Shown in pieces: positions 49,817 to 60,236 of a stretch of 64,000 nucleotides of DNA; positions within the stretch are counted from its first letter, which is position 1; the number at the start of each line of letters is the position of its first letter. The notes under the pieces were generated by a model that did not search any database, was not told the origin of the DNA, and saw nothing but the letters and a program-made list of their open reading frames with translations. The position numbers and the translations under genes are program-made. This DNA comes from Psychrobacter sp. JCM 18900 (GTDB taxonomy: Bacteria > Pseudomonadota > Gammaproteobacteria > Pseudomonadales > Moraxellaceae), in assembly GCF_904846625.1 (NCBI RefSeq), contig NZ_CAJHBL010000001.1, positions 124,001-188,000 of the forward strand, written 5' to 3'.

Positions 49817-49932
49817 AAAAGCTCCTATTGATAAAGCGGTTCATTAAAATGATTATTTATATAAAATAAATGTGTAAAGACGTGGCTGATACATGGGGCG
49901 ACTGCCGCTGTATTACAAGCACGAATTGCGAT

Positions 49933-50436
49933 CTATGTAAGTTCGATAGCATTAGGGACTAATAATACCACGGCATTGGCCATGATGCCCTCTTGACGAC
50001 CCGTAAATCCCAATTTTTCAGTCGTGGTGGCTTTCACACTGATATTGCTAATATCTGTTTGCAGGTCACTAGCGATATTGGCGCGCATTGCTAGATTATG
50101 CGGCGCTAACTTTGGACGCTCGCACATCACGGTAATATCAGCATTGCCTAGGCTGTAACCAGCCTCTTGCACTTTACTATAAACATAACGCAGCAGTACT
50201 CGTGAATCCAATCCAGCATGTGCCGCATCAGTATCGGGAAAATGCTGCCCGATATCACCAAGCGCCAATGCACCAAGTAGCGCATCAGCAAGTGCGTGCA
50301 ACACCACATCCCCATCAGAGTGTGCGAGCAAACTGTGAGTATGCTCAATAGGCACGCCTGCTAGTATGACATATTGTTGCTGCTGACCATTATTATGAAA
50401 AGCATGAACGTCGATACCTTGACCAATTTTTATCAT
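49933..50436 (-). CDS. ispF: 2-C-methyl-D-erythritol 2,4-cyclodiphosphate synthase
   Basis: 167 aa MEP-pathway enzyme. GQGIDVHAF gives the zinc ligands Asp9 and His11. [28 protein letters not shown] contains the third ligand and the substrate loop, and [16 protein letters not shown] is the C-terminal signature. It forms trimers and makes MEcPP for isoprenoid synthesis. ispD is not adjacent. The divergent neighbour is mnmA. Confidence 0.97.
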   Translation of the reverse strand: MIKIGQGIDVHAFHNNGQQQQYVILAGVPIEHTHSLLAHSDGDVVLHALADALLGALALGDIGQHFPDTDAAHAGLDSRVLLRYVYSKVQEAGYSLGNADITVMCERPKLAPHNLAMRANIASDLQTDISNISVKATTTEKLGFTGRQEGIMANAVVLLVPNAIELT

Positions 50437-50696
50437 TATTATTCCAAGATGAGTTAAAGGTGATTAAAATAATTCAAAACCACTATCTGAATTTTCAAAG
50501 CGGTTTTACTAGTAGCCAGACACCATCGGTCGCCACCAGTTTCAATTAACTGGTATAATATGATGTTTATTTTATCATAATACCAGATCCAAAAGACAAG
50601 CTGACGTTGTTATGCTGAGACTACGTATTGTAGTGATTGCATAACACTTGGCGTCGGCATGTACTTTGGATAACGTATAAATAGTTGAGCCGTTTT

Positions 50697-51923
50697 ATGT
50701 CAGCCATACAAAATACCTCAAGCACAACCGTTTCTGAGTCTTTTAATGCTCATCGCCCTTTAACACTTGCTGATGTCGAAAATCCTAGTACCAAGCATGT
50801 GATTGTCGGTATGTCAGGTGGGGTCGATTCTTCTGTATCGGCCGTATTACTTCAGCAGGCAGGCTTCAAGGTCGAAGGCTTGTTTATGAAAAACTGGGAA
50901 GAAGATGACGGCACCGAATACTGTACGGCGATGGACGATCTAGCAGACGCGCAAGCCGTATGTGACAAAATCGGTATGAAGCTGCACACGGCCAACTTTG
51001 CTATGGAATACTGGGATCGCGTATTCGAGCACTTTTTGGCAGAATATAAAGCAGGACGTACCCCAAACCCTGATATCTTGTGCAATAAAGAAATTAAGTT
51101 TAAGGCGTTTTTGGACTATGCGTTGACGCTTGGTGCTGACTACATCGCGACCGGTCACTATACGCGCCGCAGTGTGAACTATACCAATGCCGAAGGTGAC
51201 GAGGTTGCACAGTTATTGCGCGGACTTGATAACAATAAAGACCAAAGCTATTTCTTGCATGCGGTTGGCGGTGACAAAATCGCCAAAACACTATTCCCAG
51301 TTGGTGAGCTTGAAAAGCCAGTGGTACGTCAGATTGCTGAAGAGCATGACCTAGCGACGGCTAAAAAGAAAGACTCTACGGGTATTTGCTTTATTGGTGA
51401 GCGCCGTTTTAAAGACTTCTTACAGCAATATCTGCCTGCTCAAAAAGGCGAGATACTCACTGATGATAATAAAGTCATCGGTACTCATGATGGCCTCATG
51501 TATTACACATTGGGTCAACGTGGCGGCATCGGTATTGGCGGTGTTAAAGACCGTCCTGAAGAACCATGGTTTGTATTGGCAAAAGACTTAGAGAAAAACC
51601 GTTTAATCGTTGGTCAAGGGCATGAACATCCCATGCTAATGAGCAACGAGCTAAAAGCCTATAAGCTCGATTGGATCGACGGTCTACCGCCTGCGGATGT
51701 ATTTAGCGACGAAGGCCTAGCCTGTATGGAAAAGTCTCGCTATCGCCAGCCAGATCAAGCGTGTCGCGTATTTGCGACCAATGCTGATGGCAGCGAAGTG
51801 CGCGTCGTATTTGATGAGCCACAGCGCGCTGTCACCCCTGGTCAGTCAGCGGTATTTTATATCGATGAAGTATGTCTGGGCGGCGGCGTGATTGAATCTA
51901 TCGATGCACCTTGCGGATTCTAA
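50697..51923 (+). CDS. mnmA: tRNA-specific 2-thiouridylase MnmA
   Basis: 408 aa. It activates U34 with ATP and inserts sulfur received from TusE. The PP-loop [27 protein letters not shown], the nucleophilic Cys in [11 protein letters not shown] and the persulfide Cys in [11 protein letters not shown] are all present, as are YYTLGQRGG and the C-terminal barrel. The first 35 residues ([15 protein letters not shown]...) are an extra N-terminal extension compared with E. coli (368 aa). A TTG at 50685 is in frame but less likely. In many gammaproteobacteria hflD follows mnmA; here purB follows directly after a 212-base gap. Confidence 0.97.
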   Translation: MSAIQNTSSTTVSESFNAHRPLTLADVENPSTKHVIVGMSGGVDSSVSAVLLQQAGFKVEGLFMKNWEEDDGTEYCTAMDDLADAQAVCDKIGMKLHTANFAMEYWDRVFEHFLAEYKAGRTPNPDILCNKEIKFKAFLDYALTLGADYIATGHYTRRSVNYTNAEGDEVAQLLRGLDNNKDQSYFLHAVGGDKIAKTLFPVGELEKPVVRQIAEEHDLATAKKKDSTGICFIGERRFKDFLQQYLPAQKGEILTDDNKVIGTHDGLMYYTLGQRGGIGIGGVKDRPEEPWFVLAKDLEKNRLIVGQGHEHPMLMSNELKAYKLDWIDGLPPADVFSDEGLACMEKSRYRQPDQACRVFATNADGSEVRVVFDEPQRAVTPGQSAVFYIDEVCLGGGVIESIDAPCGF

Positions 51924-52126
51924 TTACTTCCTAAGACCCAACTTAAAGTACAGATATTGACGCAGTGAATAGATTGATTTTAGCGGGCGTCAACATCGCT
52001 TTATTTGCATAGACCGCTTTTTTAATATCATATTTCTGCTATATTACGCGCAACGATTTCGACGTCGTTTATTATATGGTAATTTTTTATCCAGACTCTT
52101 GCAGTTTTTTATTTCATAACTACTGA

Positions 52127-53527
<1,401 letters not shown>

Positions 53528-53620
53528 TAACTGATAAGGGCATACTGATAATAAGATCGGACTAGAAAGGTAGGAGCGCCTAGTATTATTTACTCGCTCC
53601 TACTTGATAGTATTTTTATC

Positions 53621-53681
53621 TTATTCAGTTGTTATATTAATAGCTATTGTCTGAATAACTATTAATATAACAACTGAATAA
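53621..53681. repeat. Perfect 23-bp inverted repeat (AT-rich hairpin) after purB
   Basis: The 23-nt arms at 53621-53643 and 53659-53681 are exact inverted copies, with a 15-nt loop. There is no GC-rich stem or clean U-run, so it is not a standard terminator. It may end purB transcription or be a mobile hairpin remnant. Confidence 0.8.
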
Positions 53682-53686
53682 CTAGT

Positions 53687-53762
53687 AACCTTACTTTGAA
53701 CGCTATGACTGGTTTTGATTCGATTGCTTTTGATTCAAAACCCATAGTCGATAAGTAAGGTT
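53687..53762. repeat. Long imperfect inverted repeat at the end of the small lipoprotein gene
   Basis: AACCTTACTT (53687-53696) pairs with AAGTAAGGTT (53753-53762). Further in, CTATGACTGGTTTTGATTC pairs with GATTCAAAACCCATAG with small bulges. The structure abuts the stop codon of the minus-strand lipoprotein gene and could be its terminator or an inserted hairpin. Confidence 0.65.
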
Positions 53763-53948
53763 TTATTTTTTATCATCATCGTCATCACTGTCGCCTGGTA
53801 TGATGGCTTTACCCACAGCAACGGTTCCTTTGACCACGCCTTTGGTAGTTTTATAAGCGATTTTTGCGGGTACTGTGACGATTTTATGGACACAGGCTTG
53901 TAGCAAAAACACGCTAGCGATAATGACAACAAAATGTAGCTTTTTCAT
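53763..53948 (-). CDS. Small lipoprotein (NF038104-like)
   Basis: 61 aa. A signal peptide with lipobox (MKKLHFVVIIASVFLLQAC, lipid-modified Cys19) precedes a short mature region VHKIVTVPAKIAYKTTKGVVKG and an acidic tail DSDDDDDKK. This layout matches a small lipoprotein family seen in Moraxellaceae (recalled as NF038104). TAGGA precedes the ATG at good spacing. It is divergent from roxA, convergent with purB. Function unknown. The plus-strand frame overlapping it is the untranslated 5' extension of roxA. Confidence 0.82.
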   Translation of the reverse strand: MKKLHFVVIIASVFLLQACVHKIVTVPAKIAYKTTKGVVKGTVAVGKAIIPGDSDDDDDKK

Positions 53949-54126
53949 AACGTTCCTACGATTGAGTGGATGCTCTGATGACAGCTATTATTTTGATAAT
54001 CGTTATTGCTTATATGTACTATATAAACATCACCAAAATAATAGACATCAAATAGATGACAATCTTAAACTATTAAAACCTTCCTATAAAGCATCCCTTA
54101 TTATTAATCTTGTACATCGTCAAAAT

Positions 54127-55311
54127 ATGGATTTATCAATGACTTCTATTCCTCTTTGTTTACCCGACTCTATCACGCCTGAGCAATTCTTATCTGAATA
54201 CTGGCAAAAGAAGCCACTGCTTATCAAGCAAGGGTTGCCACAGCTGATTGATATGTTTGAGCCAGATGACATGATTGGTCTTGCACTTGAAGAAGATGCT
54301 AGCGCAAGACTGCTGACTCAAGCAGCCAGTAAAAAAGAAGGTCAGGCACAGTGGCAACTTAAAAAAAGCCCGTTGAATGAGACTGATTTTGAAAACCTAC
54401 CAGAGCAATGGACCGTATTGGTGCAGAATCTTGAGCAATGGTCGCCAGAGCTTGGTCAGTTGTGGCAAGCATTTGACTTTATTCCGCAATGGCAGCGCGA
54501 TGACATCATGGTCTCTTACGCGCCAGCAGGTGGTTCGGTCGGTAAGCATTATGACGACTACGATGTGTTTCTGGCACAAGGCTATGGCTCTAGACGTTGG
54601 CAGTTAGGCAAATTCTGTGATGACCAGACAGAGTTTGTTGCTGATGAGCCGCTGCGTTTATTTGACGACATGGGTGAGCTTATTTTTGATGAGATACTAG
54701 AAGCGGGTGATGTCCTTTATGTACCGCCTAAATTATCACATTTCGGTGTAGCACAAGATGACTGTCTGACTTTTTCATTTGGTTGCCGCCGTCCAAACCT
54801 GATGCAAATCATCGATAGCGTGGCCGATATCGCGACTAACGACAGCAAGCTATTTATCCCGATGCTACTACCGCAAGCGCTACAAGCGTCAGGTGAATTG
54901 CAAGCAGATAGTATAGCCGCTATCAAGGTGCAATTGCTAGAGATGCTACAATCTGATCGCGGTGATGATATGATTCGCCAAGCAGTCTCTGAAGTGGTTA
55001 GTAAGCGCCAATATGATGCGCTGATGCCAGAAGAAACGTTAGATACCGATGAGCTTATGCAAGCGCTATCAGAAGGGGCCACATTGCAGGCAGACTATAG
55101 CAACCGCCTACTCTACAGCCAGACCATTGATGGCACCGTGCTATATGCCAATGGTCAACGTATCGATGGGCTTGATGAAGCGGCGATAGCAGTACTAGTA
55201 CGCTTAACCAATGGTGAAGCATTACAACATAGCGACGTCACCGATGTTGATGCATATGATTTGAGCGAATGGCTAGAGAACGGCTGGGTATGGGTTGATA
55301 TTGCTGAATAA
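54127..55311 (+). CDS. roxA: Ribosomal oxygenase RoxA (YcfD-like, JmjC/cupin)
   Basis: 394 aa Fe(II)/2-oxoglutarate dioxygenase that in E. coli hydroxylates an Arg of ribosomal protein uL16. The JmjC fold shows the iron ligands His141 and Asp143 (VGKHYDDYDVFL) and His205 (PPKLSHFG). SRRWQLG and FSFGCRRPN are typical of the family. The C-terminal region forms the dimer and winged-helix parts. The frame is open 84 codons upstream, but that part is antisense to the lipoprotein gene. ATG 54127 or ATG 54139 (GGA upstream) fit the family N-terminus LPDSITPEQFLSEYWQKKPL. Confidence 0.92.
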   Translation: MDLSMTSIPLCLPDSITPEQFLSEYWQKKPLLIKQGLPQLIDMFEPDDMIGLALEEDASARLLTQAASKKEGQAQWQLKKSPLNETDFENLPEQWTVLVQNLEQWSPELGQLWQAFDFIPQWQRDDIMVSYAPAGGSVGKHYDDYDVFLAQGYGSRRWQLGKFCDDQTEFVADEPLRLFDDMGELIFDEILEAGDVLYVPPKLSHFGVAQDDCLTFSFGCRRPNLMQIIDSVADIATNDSKLFIPMLLPQALQASGELQADSIAAIKVQLLEMLQSDRGDDMIRQAVSEVVSKRQYDALMPEETLDTDELMQALSEGATLQADYSNRLLYSQTIDGTVLYANGQRIDGLDEAAIAVLVRLTNGEALQHSDVTDVDAYDLSEWLENGWVWVDIAE

Positions 55312-55346
55312 CATCCTGTCATGAGGCTTCAGTTAAACAGCATAAA

Positions 55347-55392
55347 CAAAAAAAAACCGCTATCTGAGTCATTATCAGATAGCGGTTTTTTC
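55347..55392. terminator. Bidirectional rho-independent terminator between roxA and the split putA pair
   Basis: AAAAAACCGCTATCTGA / TCAGATAGCGGTTTTTT, a 17-bp stem including A/T runs, between convergent genes. Confidence 0.92.
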
Positions 55393-55426
55393 TTATATAT
55401 TTTTCTTATATATTTTTCTTATACAT
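55388..55426. repeat. Three tandem 13-bp units
   Basis: TTTTCTTATATAT occurs at 55388 and 55401 exactly and at 55414 with one change. It abuts the terminator. Confidence 0.85.
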
Positions 55427-55530
55427 TTTTTGCAATTACTAGTTTGGCATTTATAGCGCTACCAAACACCGCTTAGCCTTTATGAGAATTGATATAAAAG
55501 CTAAGCGGATTCGTAATTACTGCAGTGATT

Positions 55531-56223
55531 CTACTCTGTACCAAGCTCAAGCAGGCTCGCGTTACCACCGATTGCTGTGGTATTGATAGTCTTGACTCGC
55601 TCAGTGACAAAACGATGCAGATAATCAGGCGTTAGCATTTCTGACAAGCCTTCCATATCAGTGACACTGATAACCTGTGTCAAAATACCGTCAGTATTGG
55701 CAAGCTCTTGACTGATGGCTTGCACTTCGCTGCGGCTACCAGAGACAGCCACTTGTGCTAGACGATCGATGTATAAAAGCGTCACAGTTTGCGAATCGTT
55801 AGCCACACTTAATACATCTTCGCTGATACCTGTATCGTGCAATATCTTAGCAGCTTCATTACACATCTCATCTTGGCTTGGGCAATGCAATATAACTTCA
55901 TTACCTGTCAACAATGCCGCGATAAGCTGACCTAATACTGCCATGGCTCTAGCAGTTTCGCCGCCGATGACCATCGTCTTACCACGACCAGTCACATACA
56001 AGTCATTAGACTCGCCTGTTGCCCCTGTCATACGATGCATTTCATCCAAGCTAGGCGCAGCGCTCAACAAATGGTTGAATAAACGCTTTGCTTTATTGGC
56101 ATCACCAGTGAGCAATGCCAGTTTTGGAATGGCTGCTTGTAGATACGTTGCGCGATTCACTGCGCCGAGTAATCGCCAAGATTCACAAACCTGGGCATGA
56201 TTTTTTTTGAATTCAGTCGCCAT
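55531..56223 (-). CDS. Separate PutA C-terminal (ALDH-superfamily) domain protein
   Basis: 230 aa. It corresponds to the C-terminal domain of long (type B) PutA proteins, here a gene of its own. TGATGESNDLYV (66-77) matches the TGPTGERN region of E. coli PutA. VLGQLIAALLTGNEVILHCP (96-115) matches its Rossmann-like helix and strand. The end INTTAIGGNASLLELG (213-228) is the conserved C-terminal motif that closes the aldehyde dehydrogenase site of type B PutA. No catalytic Cys of ALDH is present, so it is a structural partner. AAGGAG overlaps the stop of putA, giving tight translational coupling. I infer that it assembles with the PutA polypeptide. Confidence 0.84.
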   Translation of the reverse strand: MATEFKKNHAQVCESWRLLGAVNRATYLQAAIPKLALLTGDANKAKRLFNHLLSAAPSLDEMHRMTGATGESNDLYVTGRGKTMVIGGETARAMAVLGQLIAALLTGNEVILHCPSQDEMCNEAAKILHDTGISEDVLSVANDSQTVTLLYIDRLAQVAVSGSRSEVQAISQELANTDGILTQVISVTDMEGLSEMLTPDYLHRFVTERVKTINTTAIGGNASLLELGTE

Positions 56224-56230
56224 GTTGCTA

Positions 56231-56236
56231 CTCCTT
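56231..56236 (-). promoter_or_regulatory. Shine-Dalgarno of the separate PutA C-terminal domain gene
   Basis: AAGGAG on the minus strand overlaps the putA stop codon (TAAGGAG) and is 7 bases before the ATG. It shows that the second polypeptide is started independently and is not the product of a damaged reading frame. Confidence 0.85.
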
Positions 56237-59200
56237 ATGCGAGTTCTGTTTGAGTGGTAGTTTGGGTTTCGGTCGCTGTCATATGAGCAGCTGACTGTTC
56301 AGCGTTGACTGTTTCTGAGCTAAGTTGCATGAGACGCGCGACATAGTGCGGGCCACCAGCTTTAGGGCCAGTACCAGATAGACCACAACCACCGAATGGC
56401 TGTACGTTTACGACCGCGCCGATTTGGTTACGGTTGATGTAAGTGTTACCGACAAAGGCACGGCGCTCAATGTGCTCAACAGTATTTTCGATACGGCTAT
56501 GAATACCTAACGTCAAACCAAAGCCTGTGTTGTTGATAGCATCAATCAGCTTATTCAAATCACGCGCTTGATAACGAAGTACGTGTAGAATTGGGCCAAA
56601 GTGCTCACCACCGATCACATCGATGCTTTTCACTTCGATTGCGGTTGGCAATACAAAGGTAGACTTCTCTTGACTGACGACTGAGCTTGAGCTCATCGGC
56701 GTCTGTGCCAAAATGGTAGCAGTCGGCTCAGCACTCATACGTTCGATGTGCGCCTCTAAACCATGCTTAGCATCCGCATCAATCACTGGACCTACATCTG
56801 TGGCAGCATATAGAGGATTACCTACAGACAGCTCAGCCATATTACCTTGCAATAGCTCGATTAAATCATCCGCCATCTCTTCTTGCACACATAATATGCG
56901 ACAAGCTGAACAACGTTGACCTGCTGAACCAAATGCTGATAGTACCGCATCTCTAACGACTTGCTCTGGCAATGCCGTTGAGTCAACGATCATTGCGTTT
57001 TGACCGCCAGTCTCAGCGATAAAGACAGGCAATTCGCCACTGGTTTGTGCATGGTCATTTAAGCTTTGGTTGATACGTTGGGCTGTTTGAGTCGAACCTG
57101 TAAATATCACACCTGCGATATTGTCAGCAGCCGTCAAAGCACCACCTACGTCGCCTGCACCAATGACCAATTGCAATGCTTCTGCTGGTATACCCGCTTG
57201 ATACATCAACTGGGCACCAAAGTGAGCTACCAAACTGGTTTGTTCAGCAGGTTTCGCTACTACCGTGTTACCTGCAGCAAGTGCAGCTACAATCTGTCCC
57301 GTATAGATAGCCAATGGGAAGTTCCATGGACTGATACAAACGAAAGTACCGCGTGCTTTATACACTTGACGAGACTGCTTACCAGCCAAGTCTGTGAACT
57401 CATGTACGACGTCATCTAGACGCTCTGCTTCGTCAGCATAGAAACGACAGAAATCAACGGCTTCTTTGATTTCATCAATACCGTCCTGCATGGTTTTACC
57501 CGCTTCAACTTGGCATAGAGCCATTAGTTCAGCGTAGTTTTCTTCGTATAGCTCAGCAATCTTACGTAATATCTCAGCACGCTTAGCAGCTGGTACATTT
57601 TTCCATACCTCTTGACCGGCAACAGCAACGTCAATCGCTTGGCGAGCCACTTCAGCGTTGGCATAAGTTACTTTACCAGCACTCACTTCGTGGTTCCAAG
57701 GCGCAAGTACAGTCTGCGTATCAAGTTGATTCGTTTGACCGTCTACTTCGTAGGTATCAACAGCTTTACCATTAATGATAGAGGTTGCTGACCATGTTTT
57801 GTGTAGATGGCTATCAATAGCTGATTTGAACGGCAACCATTGTGACTCTACAAAGATATTAGGGCCAAAACTTGCACGACGTTCACCGTAAATCTCTAAC
57901 GGTAACGGGATGTCTGGATTGTGCAATGTTGCATTACCAAGCAGTTTGTCATATGGATGCACAGTTAGCTTTTCGATTGGGTAAGACTTGTCTAGCAACT
58001 GATGAACAAACGAGCTGTTGGCACCGTTCTCAAGCAAGCGGCGTACTAAGTACGGTAGCAAGTCTTTGTGTGCACCTACTGGCGCATAGATACGTACAGG
58101 AATCTCATAAGCTTGCAAAATATGATCGTAAAGTGCATCGCCCATGCCGTGCAGACGTTGGAATTCAAAGTCTCTATGTGCACTCATGGTCATGATTGAA
58201 GACAATGTATGCGCATTATGCGTCGCAAACTGTGGCCAGATTAGTCCGCGCAGATGGTCTGACAATAAGAAGCGCGCACAAGCAAGATATGCAGTATCCG
58301 TACCTTCCTTACGTGTCCAAACTGGATAGCCTGACAGACCTTTTTGCTGAGCAAGTTTGATCTCAGTATCCCAGTAAGCGCCTTTTACTAGACGTACTGG
58401 AATACGATCACCGACTTCAGTAGACAAACGAGCAAGCCATGCTAATACAGCGATAGCACGTTTAGAGTACCCTTGTACAACGATACCTAAACCATCCCAG
58501 TCCGCTGTCAAATTATCACGGTACAAAGACTCAAACAATTTTAGAGAAATCTCAAGGCGATCTGCTTCTTCAGCATCAATACTGATATCGACATTGACTT
58601 CACGTGCCGCTTCAATCAATAGCAGGCAGCGCTGACGCAATAAGCCCATTACTTGTGCTTCTTGCGTAGCTTCATAGCGAGGATGCAGTGCTGATAATTT
58701 GATAGACACTGACGGCTTTGGCATGCCTTCTTTAACTTTTACGTTCGCCGTAGCTCTGATCGCATGTAGATAGTCGTTGAAGTATTTTTCCGCATCTTTA
58801 TGCGTGATCGCCGCTTCGCCTAACATATCAAATGAATAGGTATAGCCTCTATTACGATATGGTTGGCTGTTTTTATTGGCGTCTTCGATGGTTTCGCCCA
58901 ATACAAACTGATGCCCCATGATACGCATGGCTTTTTGCATCGCACTACGAATGACAGGCTCACCCATCTTCTTAGTCATGCGATCCAAGAAACCTGATGC
59001 AGTGGTGCTGCTGTCAATACTGACAACGCGACCAGTCATCATCATGCCCCAAGTAGAGGCATTGACCATAAAGCCATTGTCATTTTTAATGTGCTTTTTC
59101 CAGTCGGCCACACTCATTTTGTCATGAATCAATGCATCAGCCGTATAGTTGTCTGGCACACGAATCAAGGCTTCTGCCAAGCTCATTAGCAAGATACCTT

Positions 59201-59498
59201 CTTGGGTATCAAGGCTATACTCAAGCAATAATGAGTCAACCATCTTGACGGCTTTACCATCATTACGTACGTGCTCGACCAGTTTGCGCGTTTGCTCAGC
59301 AGCAGCATCGCGTTCTTCTATACTGGGTTTGGCAAGTGGCAATAACTCAGACAACCAACGTTCTTCATCGGCGCTATATAGCGGCGAAATACGCTTATTT
59401 AGCGCTTCTGCTGACTGGGCGAGATACTCAGGCGACAGCATATCAACAGGATTAAACAAGATCGGCTCTTGCGGGGTAAACTGGTCTACTGGGTTCAT
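56235..59498 (-). CDS. putA: Bifunctional proline dehydrogenase / L-glutamate-gamma-semialdehyde dehydrogenase
   Basis: 1087 aa from ATG 59498, which has GGAG upstream; the longer frame to 59588 lacks support. The PRODH barrel (to about residue 560) shows RLVKGAYWDTEIKLA near 366 and YAPVGAHKDLLPYLVRRLLENG. The aldehyde dehydrogenase part shows CISPWNFPLAIYTGQ (about 724), FIAETGGQNAMIVD and the catalytic Cys in SAFGSAGQRCSACR (about 861). It ends after GLSGTGPKAGGPHYVARLM plus a Thr/Gln-rich tail. E. coli PutA (1320 aa) has an N-terminal ribbon-helix-helix DNA-binding domain and a C-terminal domain. The first is absent and the second is the next gene. The enzyme converts proline to glutamate at the membrane. 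Confidence 0.95.
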   Translation of the reverse strand: MNPVDQFTPQEPILFNPVDMLSPEYLAQSAEALNKRISPLYSADEERWLSELLPLAKPSIEERDAAAEQTRKLVEHVRNDGKAVKMVDSLLLEYSLDTQEGILLMSLAEALIRVPDNYTADALIHDKMSVADWKKHIKNDNGFMVNASTWGMMMTGRVVSIDSSTTASGFLDRMTKKMGEPVIRSAMQKAMRIMGHQFVLGETIEDANKNSQPYRNRGYTYSFDMLGEAAITHKDAEKYFNDYLHAIRATANVKVKEGMPKPSVSIKLSALHPRYEATQEAQVMGLLRQRCLLLIEAAREVNVDISIDAEEADRLEISLKLFESLYRDNLTADWDGLGIVVQGYSKRAIAVLAWLARLSTEVGDRIPVRLVKGAYWDTEIKLAQQKGLSGYPVWTRKEGTDTAYLACARFLLSDHLRGLIWPQFATHNAHTLSSIMTMSAHRDFEFQRLHGMGDALYDHILQAYEIPVRIYAPVGAHKDLLPYLVRRLLENGANSSFVHQLLDKSYPIEKLTVHPYDKLLGNATLHNPDIPLPLEIYGERRASFGPNIFVESQWLPFKSAIDSHLHKTWSATSIINGKAVDTYEVDGQTNQLDTQTVLAPWNHEVSAGKVTYANAEVARQAIDVAVAGQEVWKNVPAAKRAEILRKIAELYEENYAELMALCQVEAGKTMQDGIDEIKEAVDFCRFYADEAERLDDVVHEFTDLAGKQSRQVYKARGTFVCISPWNFPLAIYTGQIVAALAAGNTVVAKPAEQTSLVAHFGAQLMYQAGIPAEALQLVIGAGDVGGALTAADNIAGVIFTGSTQTAQRINQSLNDHAQTSGELPVFIAETGGQNAMIVDSTALPEQVVRDAVLSAFGSAGQRCSACRILCVQEEMADDLIELLQGNMAELSVGNPLYAATDVGPVIDADAKHGLEAHIERMSAEPTATILAQTPMSSSSVVSQEKSTFVLPTAIEVKSIDVIGGEHFGPILHVLRYQARDLNKLIDAINNTGFGLTLGIHSRIENTVEHIERRAFVGNTYINRNQIGAVVNVQPFGGCGLSGTGPKAGGPHYVARLMQLSSETVNAEQSAAHMTATETQTTTQTELA

Positions 59499-59790
59499 AA
59501 TAACTCCATAACTATCGTTTAAAAACCATAATAAATGGTGCTTTAGGAAGTCTGATCGTCCTGTATAACTGCTCATAACCGCTATCAAAAAATAGGGGTT
59601 ATTGACGGATATTCACAGCAATAATCAAAAGACCAAACGGCGCCATCACAAAACTAAAAATCCAGCATAGGCTGGAGACGGTTAAGTAGGTCGTTCGACT
59701 GTTAAACGGGCTACGTTAACAATACAAAGGCAACAACGAAAAGCTAAGCGGCATTAGTGCCTTCTTCTTGTTAGTAGTGAAAGGAGTGTG

Positions 59791-59874
59791 ATGACCAAAT
59801 ATCGCCTTATTGAACCGAAAAATCGCTCTAATAATCACAAATCTGTCATCTTTGGTGATGCTAATTCACTGTAA
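59791..59874 (+). CDS. Possible small ORF (27 codons), unknown
   Basis: ATG 59791 is preceded by AAAGGAG at a rather short four-base spacing and the frame runs 27 codons to TAA (begins MTKYRLIEPKNRSNNHKS). The peptide is basic with no membrane segment. The only support is the Shine-Dalgarno, so it may be chance. Confidence 0.22.
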   Translation: MTKYRLIEPKNRSNNHKSVIFGDANSL

Positions 59875-60157
59875 GAAAAACCTCTACGGCGTTGATTGAG
59901 GTGATGCGCTTAACTCGGCTATAATATCACGAAAGTTTTTTTCAAACTAACGAAATTTATTATTTTCATAAATTAATATATATCTAAATAACAATAACTT
60001 ACAAGCACTTTATTGGCCATGACGCTTTGGTTACGTTTTTTTGTTTACTATTGCCCATAGTTTGGCATCACCCTACTTAATACTGGTATCAGAAATACTA
60101 AACATTACCCCCAAGAATACTGAGCTCAAATTAAGACGATAGGCTTATAATGCTGAC

Positions 60158-60202
60158 AAAAAAAACCCTCCTTATCATCAGCTGGTAAGGAGGTTTTTTT
60201 GT
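60158..60202 (-). terminator. Rho-independent terminator after the NCS2 permease gene
   Basis: AACC(C)TCCTTA / TAAGGAGGTT stem with one bulged base, loop of about 11 nt, and A/T runs on both sides. On the minus strand a T-run follows. Confidence 0.82.
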
Positions 60203-60236
60203 TTAAGATGCTATTAATGTCTTACTACACTTTGCA

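Larger units (their letters stand above)
59499..60236. other. Long intergenic region upstream of putA
   Basis: About 740 bases between putA and the NCS2 permease gene, both on the minus strand. It holds the putA promoter region, a short hairpin at about 59662-59675 (CCAGC...GCTGG), a possible 27-codon ORF on the plus strand (59791-59874) and, at its far end, the permease terminator. Nothing else was recognised. Confidence 0.5.

Noticed and set aside
53875..54126. 84-codon in-frame extension upstream of roxA
   Set aside because: It overlaps the well-supported lipoprotein gene on the other strand, has no good start signal, and the RoxA family N-terminus begins at about 54127.
55531..59498. putA frameshift or pseudogene
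   Set aside because: Both polypeptides are intact, the second has its own perfectly placed AAGGAG and ATG, and the junction falls between domains, so a two-gene arrangement fits better than damage.
59655..59720. Possible tRNA-like fold in the putA upstream region (GTCGTTCGACTG)
   Set aside because: Only one short hairpin can be formed; no acceptor stem, D-arm or CCA-adjacent structure is present.
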